Positions 23,563 to 31,488 of a DNA stretch of 64,000 nucleotides are shown piece by piece. The first letter of the stretch is position 1. Every line of letters starts with the position of its first letter. Below the pieces are notes generated by a model. It did no database searches. It had not been told where the DNA came from and was given only the letters and a program-made list of their open reading frames with translations. The DNA is from Chryseobacterium lactis (GTDB lineage Bacteria > Bacteroidota > Bacteroidia > Flavobacteriales > Weeksellaceae): positions 2,542,001 to 2,606,000 of the forward strand of contig NZ_CP033924.1 of the NCBI RefSeq assembly GCF_003815875.1, given 5' to 3'. A program made the translations under genes and the position numbers.

Positions 23563-24474
23563 TTATTGTTTAGTCCTACTCTTTAAAGGATTTTCGGTTA
23601 CTCCTATTTTAAAATCATTTATAAGCTTATTGTTATTTCTCTTTAATATCTTCCGTCGGGATTCGCGTTGATTTTTAACATAATCAGCCTGGGAGATCTC
23701 ATTACCTGATGAGTCATAGAATTTAGAAGAAACCACCTCAGCTGAATTACCTGCTGGTACGACATTATTGACAAAATCACCATCGTTACTGATCAGTAGC
23801 TTCTTAAATTCTGCTGTGGTTAAAGTAACTTTTGTATTATTGGATCTTAGTTGCCTACTCTGGAACATAGGTATGAAATCAAGATCAACATTATCAATGT
23901 TAGCAATCCCAGATAACTGAAATGAATGAGAGTTTCGTTCATCCTCAGCAATTAAGATCAGCCCAGGTAGACCATTGAAATAGTAAGGGCCAGAATTAAT
24001 CGGAATGTCTTTTGTAAACCACACTGTCCATTTTCTACCATTTATTTTTGCAGTAGCCTTTTGCACCTGAAAATTCTCAAATACCTTTGTGTCGGGTAGA
24101 ATTGTCCAGTTGATTTTTTGTTCCAGCTTTATTTCATAATAATTCTTTGTTGGCCCTCCCATATAATACAACTTGGGGATTTCATTCTTTTTACTAATGA
24201 TAACCTCATGAAATAAAACATCTCTGTAAGGATAACCTAAGAATTTTGGTGGACTTCCTTTTGCATCCCTTAAATTATACAGGGAATCTATCTGGTTAAT
24301 GCGGTGACTATAAAAGATTGTACCTTCTGCGCTGGCGTCAAGTGCCAGCAGTTCTTTAGCCTTATTTTCCAGATTTGCTGAATCGTTCGAAAAATTATAT
24401 TCGTAATAAAACCGTTTGTTCTGCCCATAGAGAATCCCTATGAATAGTAAAGAAACGATGGTTATTAATTTCAT
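23563..24474 (-). CDS. GLPGLI family protein
   Basis: A 303-residue protein taken from the ATG at 24474 (MKLITIVSLLFIGILYGQ is a signal peptide); the frame stays open further upstream but without a likely start. It carries the family name motif at YYFNGLPGLILIAED (middle of the protein), preceded by the usual WTVWFTKDIPINSGP. GLPGLI proteins are periplasmic or surface proteins of Bacteroidota without known function and are common beside GG-leader RiPP systems, where they may act in export, folding or immunity. First gene of the minus-strand RiPP operon. Confidence 0.85.
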   Translation of the reverse strand: MKLITIVSLLFIGILYGQNKRFYYEYNFSNDSANLENKAKELLALDASAEGTIFYSHRINQIDSLYNLRDAKGSPPKFLGYPYRDVLFHEVIISKKNEIPKLYYMGGPTKNYYEIKLEQKINWTILPDTKVFENFQVQKATAKINGRKWTVWFTKDIPINSGPYYFNGLPGLILIAEDERNSHSFQLSGIANIDNVDLDFIPMFQSRQLRSNNTKVTLTTAEFKKLLISNDGDFVNNVVPAGNSAEVVSSKFYDSSGNEISQADYVKNQRESRRKILKRNNNKLINDFKIGVTENPLKSRTKQ

Positions 24475-24489
24475 TACAGAGTGATTTGG

Positions 24490-24521
24490 TTGGCTAATAT
24501 ATAAAAAAATTAATATATTGG
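24490..24521 (+). promoter_or_regulatory. Candidate promoter of the TlpA-like gene
   Basis: TTG (24490-24492), 21 bases, then TATATTGG (24514-24521), which is one base from the Bacteroidota -7 consensus TAnnTTTG, 20 bases before the ATG at 24542. The opposite-strand operon must start from the same 67-base gap. Confidence 0.35.
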
Positions 24522-24541
24522 TTAAAAAAATATTATTATTT

Positions 24542-25042
24542 ATGAAAAAATTTATCTTTATACTATTATTCACAGTATGCAACCTGCTAATTGCTCAGAA
24601 TAAACAACTTAGAACATTTCCAGATATGGAAGATAAACTGGACACCCATTTTCCGATTGAGAATTTTAAAGATGCAAATGGTAAAAATTTTAGTCCTGAG
24701 TATTTAAAAGGGAAATATACACTGATAAATTTGTGGTCAACAACCTGTGCACCCTGTCTTCGTGAAATACCACTGCTGAATAACTTTAAAAGTTCACTTC
24801 CAGATGTTAATTTCATTGGTATAACATACGATAAGAAAGAAAAAATAGATAATTTTCTTCTAAAGAATAAATTTGATTTTATGCAGATACCAGATGCGGG
24901 AAAGCAGCTCGAATCCTATCTAACGATCCAGCGCTTCCCAATGACTTTGCTTATAAACAAAGAAGGAATAATTACTGACGTTATTGGACATGTAACAGAA
25001 GAAAAACTTCCCGGTATCCGGGAAAAATTAAGTGGCAAATGA
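24542..25042 (+). CDS. TlpA-like thioredoxin, divergent from the RiPP operon
   Basis: A 166-residue secreted thioredoxin-fold protein. The start at 24542 opens a clean signal peptide (MKKFIFILLFTVCNLLIAQ); the frame begins 24 bases earlier at a TTG, less likely. Residues about 45-150 are the TlpA domain with the redox pair C69xxC72 in WSTTCAPCLREIP and a cis-Pro in RFPMTLLIN. Such proteins reduce or form disulfides in the periplasm. Divergence from the RiPP genes and the core cysteine of the precursor make a role in its oxidation or export possible (inference). Confidence 0.8.
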   Translation: MKKFIFILLFTVCNLLIAQNKQLRTFPDMEDKLDTHFPIENFKDANGKNFSPEYLKGKYTLINLWSTTCAPCLREIPLLNNFKSSLPDVNFIGITYDKKEKIDNFLLKNKFDFMQIPDAGKQLESYLTIQRFPMTLLINKEGIITDVIGHVTEEKLPGIREKLSGK

Positions 25043-25107
25043 ATAATAGATTATGGGCGTGAAGATTTTTTGCTCAAAGAAAAAGTATAAGATAATATTT
25101 TAAAAAG

Positions 25108-25746
25108 ATGGCACAGCAGAATTTTAAAATCGTCGAAACAAATTATAATCTGAATGATTTTGAGGCAATCCGGAAAGAACTGCAGAATTTTGAATTTTTT
25201 AAGCAAAACCTAAATACGCATAAGACCTGCACCAAGCACAAGGACAAAAACGAATTTAGAGTTATGGCAGATGATAATAAGAAATTCTTTTTACTGTTTG
25301 ACAAGGAAGATAATGCTTTGGAATTTTTGAATTCTACGGAACGTCACGACTATGGAATATTGGAAACTGACTTGCAGGAGGAGCTGGAAAAAATCACTGC
25401 TGAAAATATTGATGAAAAATCTGCCGAATTTCTCGCACGTTTTAACAAAGCATTTAAATTGCAGGTGGATTATGATCCAAATGAATCTGATTTTTCCACA
25501 ATTAATGAAAAGGTCAGAAAAACGGTCTGGGACAAGGAAAGTCGTTTTCTGCTCAATTTTTATATGATGGTGGTTACAAGACGTAAATTTAACTTTCCTA
25601 ATTGGAGTTTTGAGAAGGTTAATACTTTCAATCCCTTTTACGTTCCTCTGTATGTTGGAAGAGACGGCAAACCGCAAAGTTATTATCGTCTTTTAGAACC
25701 AAAGACAAGAAAGCATTTTGATTTCAAAATGTATTTAGGACTTTAG
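25108..25746 (+). CDS. Protein of unknown function
   Basis: A 212-residue soluble protein, not recognised. It is rich in Phe/Asn/Lys and acidic residues (FEFFKQNLNTHKTCTKHKDKNEF, FNPFYVPLYVGRDGKPQSYYRLLEPKTRKHFDF). No signal peptide or membrane segment. It is followed by a strong terminator at 25758. Its neighbours are a thioredoxin gene and, converging, the SRAP gene. Base and residue usage look like the rest of the element. Confidence 0.55.
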   Translation: MAQQNFKIVETNYNLNDFEAIRKELQNFEFFKQNLNTHKTCTKHKDKNEFRVMADDNKKFFLLFDKEDNALEFLNSTERHDYGILETDLQEELEKITAENIDEKSAEFLARFNKAFKLQVDYDPNESDFSTINEKVRKTVWDKESRFLLNFYMMVVTRRKFNFPNWSFEKVNTFNPFYVPLYVGRDGKPQSYYRLLEPKTRKHFDFKMYLGL

Positions 25747-25757
25747 ATATTTAATTA

Positions 25758-25788
25758 CAAAAGCAGGATTTCCTGCTTTTGTTTTTTT
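25758..25788 (+). terminator. Intrinsic terminator
   Basis: A perfect 11-bp stem CAAAAGCAGGA / TCCTGCTTTTG with a 2-base loop (25758-25781) followed by seven T on the plus strand. It ends the 25108-25746 gene, before the convergent SRAP gene. Confidence 0.85.
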
Positions 25789-25847
25789 GATATAATTAAG
25801 AAGCAAAAGAGACTTGTAGAACATTTTTGCTTCCTTTTTTTTATTGC

Positions 25848-26675
25848 TTATACTTCATAAGTTAGTTCAGGCACGCCTTCATACACAAAAGCTTTAGTTG
25901 GCGTTCCGGTGGTCTTAAATTCCTTCTCGATCGTATAGGCTTCCATTTCGTTTGACTTGATCTGATAAGTTGCAAGTTCAGTGATCTGCTCTTCGGTTAG
26001 ATCTGACATCATCCATTCCCAGGCGAGTTCATCAGGAAGCATTGTAGGCATACGGTTTTTTGAGTTGTGGATCTGCTTCATCAGAGAGTTCGCCTCAGTG
26101 GTTACAAGCGCTACTGTGTCAACTGTTTCACCTGTTTCCTTATCAGTCCAGTTCTGCCAGATCGCAGCAATAAAGAAATATTCCTTATTTACTAATCCGA
26201 TATGATACGGATATTTATCTGCTGTTTTTAGGGGCTGGTTTGTTTTCTTATTTAGACGGTAAATATGTCGCCATTCATAAAATTCGCTGGATAAAATTAA
26301 ACATCGTCTTTCAAGTGCTGCCTTGCGGAACATTTTCTCACGGCCGGTATTTTCATCTTTGAGAAGAAGCTCCTCACCTTTGGCATTTAACGTGGTGTAA
26401 GCTTGATGCCATTTTCCTGCGCCGTCCTTATAGCCAAAACGCATCTTTTTTACATCTTCTCTATTTTTGACATAATTGGGTATAAATCCCCATTCCATCT
26501 GTACGATATCAAAATTGCACTTGTCCTCTGTGGGTCTTAATACTGCAATATTTCCGTAATTAAAACCTTCATGTATTTCCTGATCCAGGAAGTCATAGTT
26601 CATAACGGCCTTTTCAAGATCCATTAATCTTATGAATTCCTCCCGTGATACGCGTTGTCCATTGTAATAACACAT
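25848..26675 (-). CDS. SOS response-associated peptidase (SRAP, YedK/HMCES family)
   Basis: A 275-residue SRAP protein that starts with the catalytic MCYY (Cys2, which in the family forms a thiazolidine crosslink to abasic sites in single-stranded DNA after loss of the first Met). The other landmarks are present: CNFDIVQMEWGFIPNY, CLILSSEFYEWRH with the active-site Glu, and KQIHNSKNRMPTMLP with the histidine. It protects abasic sites at stalled or single-stranded DNA. A small gene (26680-26922) lies 4 bases upstream on the same strand. SRAP proteins are frequent on mobile elements. Confidence 0.9.
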   Translation of the reverse strand: MCYYNGQRVSREEFIRLMDLEKAVMNYDFLDQEIHEGFNYGNIAVLRPTEDKCNFDIVQMEWGFIPNYVKNREDVKKMRFGYKDGAGKWHQAYTTLNAKGEELLLKDENTGREKMFRKAALERRCLILSSEFYEWRHIYRLNKKTNQPLKTADKYPYHIGLVNKEYFFIAAIWQNWTDKETGETVDTVALVTTEANSLMKQIHNSKNRMPTMLPDELAWEWMMSDLTEEQITELATYQIKSNEMEAYTIEKEFKTTGTPTKAFVYEGVPELTYEV

Positions 26676-26679
26676 AGCT

Positions 26680-26922
26680 CTATTCTTTTAAGTGTTTACT
26701 AATTTCGTTGCCGAATACATCAGCTTCTTGCTGCCGGCCTTGTGGAATGCTCATCCACATTTCACCATTCCAAGTTTTTGCACGAGATATATTCAAGGGG
26801 GGGCGACCATCATTAAATAATAGCCGAAAAACTTGCTGATCTTTGACAGTATATTCAATTACAGCAATTTTCAAGCCTTGAATCTCGACTTCAAATTTAT
26901 TATTTTCAAATAGACTTCCCAT
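26680..26922 (-). CDS. Small protein of unknown function upstream of SRAP
   Basis: An 80-residue soluble protein with beta-strand character in its first 45 residues (NKFEVEIQGLKIAVIEYTV, QVFRLLFNDG) and NISRAKTWNGEMWMSIPQGRQQEADVFGNEI after. I recall proteins of this kind beside SRAP genes in Flavobacteriia, with no function. The 4-base gap to the SRAP start indicates translational coupling. Confidence 0.6.
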   Translation of the reverse strand: MGSLFENNKFEVEIQGLKIAVIEYTVKDQQVFRLLFNDGRPPLNISRAKTWNGEMWMSIPQGRQQEADVFGNEISKHLKE

Positions 26923-27392
26923 TTGAGTATTTATTTGTGCTATATTAAATTTAGCGATTCTAATTCACATGTAACAATTATCATTTTTGATGAAAATAGG
27001 TATTTATGATACTTTTTAGCAAGTAGAGACAATGCCATTGATAGAGAAAGCAAAACCTTTAATGCGTGAAACGGATATATGTTTAAATAAGGAAGTGCTG
27101 ATATTATTATGAACGTTTTAATATTGATTAATGGGCAACATATAATTTAGAAATAAAATAAAAAGACTAATCTTTCGACTAGTCTTTTAGAGAGAAACAA
27201 CGAATTTATTTAGCTTATGTCCAAACTAAATTAAGTTTTATTTAGAATTATTCCAAATAATTACTAAAAAATAATTGGCTAATTCCTTAGTGTAGGTAAA
27301 CCTACCTATTTTGAAGGGTCAAAATGTAAGCTTTACTGATAGTACTTTTTTCAACGATTTAGAAGGATGTAGTGAAAAAATTTTAATGCAAG
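26923..27392. other. Intergenic region between integrase and SRAP cluster
   Basis: Very AT-rich with no gene. It holds the hairpin at 27161-27188 and a perfect dyad GTAGGT-AA-ACCTAC (27292-27305), about 90 bases beyond the integrase stop. Nothing else recognised. Confidence 0.4.
27161..27188 (-). terminator. Intrinsic terminator, probably of the integrase transcript
   Basis: Perfect 9-bp stem AAAAGACTA / TAGTCTTTT with a 10-base loop. On the minus strand it is followed by a T-rich run (TTTATTTTATTTC). It lies about 205 bases past the integrase stop; the distance leaves some doubt on which RNA it ends. Confidence 0.5.
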
Positions 27393-28781
27393 TTATTTAG
27401 ATAGTAACATCTCTTTAATGAAATCTAGCTTGCTCGTGATTGCAAGAAGTTGTTCCCGTGGCGGAATAACACTATTAATTGTATTTTTTTGCCCTAGAGC
27501 CGCAATTTCATCTTGAAGCTTATGTAATAGTAGTAATGGATCTTCATTTTGATTGCGATCATTGGTTTTATTAAGTTTCTCTTTGAGCTGTAGCATTTCT
27601 AAGCTAATGGATTCCTGCTCTGTAATTGCATACTCTTCGGTCTGTTTGACCGAATAGTGACCCATCATCTCCTTAACGATATGTAAAGGTACTCCATTTT
27701 TAAGCGTAACAGTGCTGCCGAATGTTCTTCTAGCTTTATGGGTATTCAATGTGTCGGGCAAATCACATAATATGGCTATTTCTTTGAGGTATTCATTCAT
27801 TTTTTGATTGGACTTAACTGGTAAAACAGAGCCCCGTTTAATACATAATGGATGATCTTGATAACGTTCCATAATTTCAATCGCTTTTGGCAAAAGTGGA
27901 ATATCTGTTTCTGATTTTGATTTTTGGCGACTTGACATGATCCACAAAGTTCCGTCAATACCCTTTTTTATATCACTAGGTTTTAATTGATAAGCATCAA
28001 TGTAGGCTAATCCAGTATAACACTGAAAAACGAAGATATCCCGGATTAAAGATAATCGCTCGGAAGAAAAGACCTTATTTTCTAGCCTAAAAAGTTCATC
28101 TGTGGATAGGGGTTTCTTTTTAATTTTTGTTTTCTTGCTTTTAAAAAGTTTAAATGGATCTCGGGGAATAATGTCCTTCGCAATGGCTCTTAAAACAATG
28201 GTTTTGAAATTAGCAATGTATTTTAGAGCAGTATTGTTACTACAATTTCGAACAGTTTTTAAATATAATTCATAGTCTCTAATGAATGCAAAATTCAGTT
28301 CCCTGAATTCAAGGTCATCGCGATTGTATTTAAACTTTATAAACTTTGCGGCATGTGATTTTGCAATCTGGTAACGTTCATATGTACCTATCGCGTATTC
28401 CTTGGTTTCTACTAAAGCGAGTATTTCAGAATTGTGATCGCTAAATTCCTCCAGAACTTTTGCTTTCGATACGTTTTTCCCTTTTACAAAATCAATAAGT
28501 TTCTGTGAGGTAATGGTCTGATCATTATTGATTAGCTCAGTCCGATAGTTCGAAATCCGGGTACTTAGGGAGTCCAGAAAATAATTTAAAGATTTGGCAT
28601 CTTCCTTATTTCCGGTAGCTCTTCCGGACTTTTGATTCCAACGAGTTGAATCCCATTTTCGTTTAGTAGAAATTTCTTTTGGAATTCCATCAACTGTAAT
28701 TCTCAAGTAGACTACTCTTAAATTTTCCTTTTTCTCTGGTGTCTTCAAAAAGAAGATTGCACCAAAACTTTTTTCTAGCAT
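27393..28781 (-). CDS. Tyrosine recombinase (IntDOT-like integrase)
   Basis: A 462-residue site-specific integrase. The N-terminal 110 residues are an arm-binding domain; residues about 115-210 form the core-binding (SAM-like) domain (YERYQIAKSHAAKFIKF, FAFIRDYELYLKTVRNCSNNTA). The catalytic domain (about 225-400) has H348xxR351 in THKARRTF, H375 in MGHYSVKQ and the nucleophile Y384 in TEEYA. In box I the usual arginine is replaced: CYTGLAYID has Ala259. The same loss is known for IntDOT of Bacteroides CTnDOT. C-terminal 60 residues are extra helices. Faces away from the tRNA-Ser gene. Confidence 0.92.
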   Translation of the reverse strand: MLEKSFGAIFFLKTPEKKENLRVVYLRITVDGIPKEISTKRKWDSTRWNQKSGRATGNKEDAKSLNYFLDSLSTRISNYRTELINNDQTITSQKLIDFVKGKNVSKAKVLEEFSDHNSEILALVETKEYAIGTYERYQIAKSHAAKFIKFKYNRDDLEFRELNFAFIRDYELYLKTVRNCSNNTALKYIANFKTIVLRAIAKDIIPRDPFKLFKSKKTKIKKKPLSTDELFRLENKVFSSERLSLIRDIFVFQCYTGLAYIDAYQLKPSDIKKGIDGTLWIMSSRQKSKSETDIPLLPKAIEIMERYQDHPLCIKRGSVLPVKSNQKMNEYLKEIAILCDLPDTLNTHKARRTFGSTVTLKNGVPLHIVKEMMGHYSVKQTEEYAITEQESISLEMLQLKEKLNKTNDRNQNEDPLLLLHKLQDEIAALGQKNTINSVIPPREQLLAITSKLDFIKEMLLSK

Positions 28782-28973
28782 AATCGAATATTTTATTAAG
28801 TTAAATTTCGAATTAAGTTGTTCCTATGTCAAGTCGTTAAAGAGTTTTACAAGTTGATTTACAGCTACTTATACTGCTTTTTGTGGCAGTTTTTTTTTGA
28901 CTTTGTGAACTGCCACAAATCTGCCATGAAAATTAGGAGTGTTTTTGAAAATTTTGCGAATATGTGCAAAAAC

Positions 28974-29008
28974 AAAAAAACCTGTAATTACTTAAAATTA
29001 CAGGTTTT
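28974..29008 (-). terminator. Intrinsic terminator of tRNA-Ser
   Basis: A perfect 13-bp stem AAAACCTGTAATT / AATTACAGGTTTT (28977-29008) with a 6-base loop; on the minus strand it runs into TTTTTTT. It lies 46 bases past the tRNA 3' end. If the element is inserted at the tRNA end, this terminator belongs to the element. Confidence 0.8.
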
Positions 29009-29053
29009 AAAAGCCTTTAGACCATTTTGAAAGCTTTAAGCCTTCTTTACTTG

Positions 29054-29140
29054 CAGAGAGGAAGGGATTCGAACCCTCGATACAGTTACCCGTATACTAC
29101 CTTTCCAGGGTAGCTCCTTCAACCACTCGGACACCTTTCT
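29054..29140 (-). tRNA. tRNA-Ser (GGA)
   Basis: An 87-base class II tRNA on the minus strand. Visible parts: TGTCCGAGTGG D-arm start, anticodon arm CTACC-CTGGAAA-GGTAG with anticodon GGA, long variable arm (TATACGGGTAACTGTATC), and T-arm GAGGG-TTCGAAT-CCCTT. The acceptor stem AGAAAGG / CCTCTCT pairs at six of seven positions; position 4 (A) faces C at 69. CCA is not encoded. Probable integration target of the element on its 3' side. Confidence 0.9.
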
Positions 29141-29188
29141 TTTTGAGATTGCAAAAATAGAGTATTTTCTTGAATATCCAAATTATTA

Positions 29189-30214
29189 TTACAATTTTTC
29201 CTCTGTTATTTCTCCACAAAGACTTTTGGTGAAGTTATCGGCAAAACTTCCTGTATAATTAGGGTTGTCGATCAGGTGCATAGCTTTGGTAATGGCAGTT
29301 TCTGCCGTCATGTCCCTACCGCTGATGGCTCCGATTCTTGAAAAAATATTACTGTTTTCATACTTTCCGAAAGAAATTCCTCCTGAAATACACTGACTTA
29401 CCACTACGATTTCTGTCCCGTTATTTCTGATTTCCTGAAGTGTTTCCTGTGTTTTTTCACTGCTGAAAATGGTTCCGGACCCAAAAACCTGCAGAATAAG
29501 AACTTTCATTCTAGGGATTTCTTTGAAATGACTGAGATGCATGCCCGGGAAAATTCTCCAGAACAAAATATCTTCTGAAATGTGTTCATCAACATGAAAT
29601 TCAACATTTGGATCACAACGGAATAAGTTGTCTTTGATAATATTTAAATGAACCCCTGATTGCCCCAGAATAGGATAGTTCGGACTGGCGTAAGCATCAA
29701 AATATTCCGCTGAATATTTTAATGTTCTGTTTCCTCTTAATAATTTATATTCAAAATAGATGGCCACTTCCTGGATAACGGCTTCATCATTTTCATAAAG
29801 GCTGGCATAATAAAGGCTCGTTAAAAGATTTTCCTTGGCATCTGTTCTCAGATCACCGATCGGAAGCTGAGAACCCGTCATAATCACAGGCTTTCTCAAG
29901 CCTTTTAGCATAAAACTTAAAGCTGATGCTGTGTAAGACATGGTGTCTGTTCCGTGAAGAATCAGAAATCCGTCGTAATCGTTATAATTTTTAAGAATAT
30001 AATTGGCAATAACTCTCCATTCTTCAGGTCCCATGTCGGAAGAGTCCAGGGGTTTGGCAAAAGGATGTACGAAAACCTCACATTCCATCAGCTTCATCTC
30101 GGGCATCTTTTCAAATATATTACCAAAATCAAAGGCACGGAGACTTCCGGTTTCATAATCTTTTTCCATACCAATGGTTCCACCGGTATAGATGAGCAGG
30201 ACTTTTCGTTTCAT
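29189..30214 (-). CDS. ansA: Type I L-asparaginase
   Basis: A 341-residue asparaginase that hydrolyses asparagine to aspartate and ammonia. The two threonine motifs are present: LLIYTGGTIGM at the N-terminus and LILHGTDTMSYTASALSFM around residue 90, together with the LPIGDLRTDAKEN block. No signal peptide, hence the cytoplasmic type I. It is the first core gene beside the tRNA-Ser. The TAATTTTG promoter element (30261-30268 on the minus strand) lies upstream. Confidence 0.93.
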   Translation of the reverse strand: MKRKVLLIYTGGTIGMEKDYETGSLRAFDFGNIFEKMPEMKLMECEVFVHPFAKPLDSSDMGPEEWRVIANYILKNYNDYDGFLILHGTDTMSYTASALSFMLKGLRKPVIMTGSQLPIGDLRTDAKENLLTSLYYASLYENDEAVIQEVAIYFEYKLLRGNRTLKYSAEYFDAYASPNYPILGQSGVHLNIIKDNLFRCDPNVEFHVDEHISEDILFWRIFPGMHLSHFKEIPRMKVLILQVFGSGTIFSSEKTQETLQEIRNNGTEIVVVSQCISGGISFGKYENSNIFSRIGAISGRDMTAETAITKAMHLIDNPNYTGSFADNFTKSLCGEITEEKL

Positions 30215-30260
30215 GTATTATTTTTAATTAAGAATTTGGGACCAAATAAGGTTCATAGCC

Positions 30261-30268
30261 CAAAATTA
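30261..30268 (-). promoter_or_regulatory. Candidate -7 promoter element of ansA
   Basis: On the minus strand reads TAATTTTG, an exact match to the Bacteroidota -7 consensus TAnnTTTG, 46 bases before the start codon. No clear TTG about 20 bases further upstream. Confidence 0.4.
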
Positions 30269-30376
30269 CGTTAATTTGCAAAGATTTGAAAATGAATGAA
30301 ACGCTTATCATTAAATTTTATGAAATTAGGTGATCATTGCAGACGTTTCATTAGGCTATTGAAAAAAAATAACTGA

Positions 30377-31048
30377 ATGCAGATGAAAGATTTAGCACAA
30401 ACTTATGAATATTTAAAGCAATTTTTAACCGAAGAAAGATTGGCGAAAATTGAACATTTTTCTCCGGAAAGTTCTGATTTTGTACTGCCTGTGATGGACG
30501 ATGTGTATCAGTTCAGAAATGCAGCTGCCATTATAAGATCCGTTGAAGCTTGTGGTTTTCATAAAGTGGTTGCGATGGAGGAAGAAAATGTCTTTAATCC
30601 TAATCTTACCGTTACCAAAGGTGCTGAAACGTGGGTTGAAGTAGAAAAGATGCCTAAAAATATAGCTTCTCTTCAAAATATAAAAGACAGAGGGTATAAG
30701 ATTCTGGCTGTATCTCTTGAGAAAAATGCAGTGATGCTTCCTGAATATCAGATTACAGAGCCTATTGCATTGGTTTTCGGTACTGAAATGGCAGGTGTGT
30801 CTGAAGAAGTAATCGACTTTGCCGACGAAACACTTGCGATTCCTATGTATGGGTTCACAAAAAGTTATAATGTATCTGTAGCAGCAGGAATCTGTATGTA
30901 TGAACTGAAGCAGAAACTGATGAAATCCGGGATTGATTATAAGCTGAATGAACAAAAACTACTTGATATGAAAATCCGCTGGGCCGTGAATTCTATCAAA
31001 AGCGGAAAACAGATTTTAGCAAAATATCAGGCGGAGCAAAATCTATAA
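30377..31048 (+). CDS. trmH: TrmH family tRNA/rRNA 2'-O-methyltransferase
   Basis: A 223-residue SpoU-class methyltransferase. The three SPOUT motifs are clear: VYQFRNAAAIIRSVEACGF (motif 1), IALVFGTEMAGVSEEV (motif 2) and LAIPMYGFTKSYNVSVAAGICMYEL (motif 3), making the trefoil knot that binds S-adenosylmethionine. Residues 1-25 resemble the N-terminal extension of tRNA (guanosine-18) 2'-O-methyltransferase TrmH, and total length fits TrmH better than RlmB. The exact site is inferred. The next gene begins 8 bases downstream. Confidence 0.85.
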   Translation: MQMKDLAQTYEYLKQFLTEERLAKIEHFSPESSDFVLPVMDDVYQFRNAAAIIRSVEACGFHKVVAMEEENVFNPNLTVTKGAETWVEVEKMPKNIASLQNIKDRGYKILAVSLEKNAVMLPEYQITEPIALVFGTEMAGVSEEVIDFADETLAIPMYGFTKSYNVSVAAGICMYELKQKLMKSGIDYKLNEQKLLDMKIRWAVNSIKSGKQILAKYQAEQNL

Positions 31049-31056
31049 TTGATCTT

Positions 31057-31488
31057 ATGAAAAAATATACCCCATATTTATTCTTTTTTTCCTTAGTGAT
31101 GTCTATAGTAAGTCTTGTCATACAGGAAAAGGGCTATAAGGAAATATATCCTTTTGCCAGCTGGAAATTATTTACAGTCCCTAGTGGTGGAGAAGCTTCT
31201 GTAGATCGATACAAACTCTACGGAATCAAAGACGGTGATACAATAAGGATTTTAAACAAAACCGTCGAAAGTTATCAGGCCAATGATGAGGAAAGCATTG
31301 TTAATATCTACGGCGGAAAGATTGAACAGAATGAAGATAGAAAAATAAATTTGACAAAGCTTTTGATCTTTGCTAAAGATACCAACCCTGAATTTAATGA
31401 ATATATGCTTTATAAAGAAACCTATAACCCAAAAGAAATAGGAGAAAAAAAAGTAAATATTAATAAAAAACTGATTACCAAACTCTAA
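31057..31488 (+). CDS. Small membrane-anchored protein of unknown function
   Basis: A 143-residue protein with a hydrophobic N-terminal segment (YLFFFSLVMSIVSLVIQEKGY, about 5-25), probably a signal anchor, and a soluble part with PFASWKLFTVPSGGEASVDRYKLYGI and a C-terminal KKVNINKKLITKL. Its stop overlaps the next start (TAATG), so it is coupled to the membrane protein that follows. The pair recalls the HTTM-linked gene pairs of Flavobacteriia, but I cannot assign a function. Confidence 0.6.
   Translation: MKKYTPYLFFFSLVMSIVSLVIQEKGYKEIYPFASWKLFTVPSGGEASVDRYKLYGIKDGDTIRILNKTVESYQANDEESIVNIYGGKIEQNEDRKINLTKLLIFAKDTNPEFNEYMLYKETYNPKEIGEKKVNINKKLITKL

Larger units (their letters stand above)
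1..29054. mobile_element. Right part of an integrated ICE-like element, left end outside window
   Basis: The stretch carries gene families typical of Bacteroidota integrative conjugative elements (PRTRC cassette, DUF932, a mobile-type SSB, IntDOT-like tyrosine recombinase) plus cargo (T6SS effector island, CHAT module, RiPP cluster, SRAP protein). The integrase gene lies 273 bases from the 3' end of a tRNA-Ser gene, the usual arrangement for an element that has integrated into a tRNA 3' end. No relaxase, coupling protein or conjugation (tra) genes are visible, so either they lie left of the window or the element is decayed. No second copy of the tRNA 3' end was seen, so the left boundary is unknown. 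It could also be several nested or adjacent islands. Confidence 0.5.

Noticed and set aside
1..29054. Insertion sequences or transposases within the element
   Set aside because: No transposase motif or paired terminal inverted repeat with target duplication was seen in any frame.
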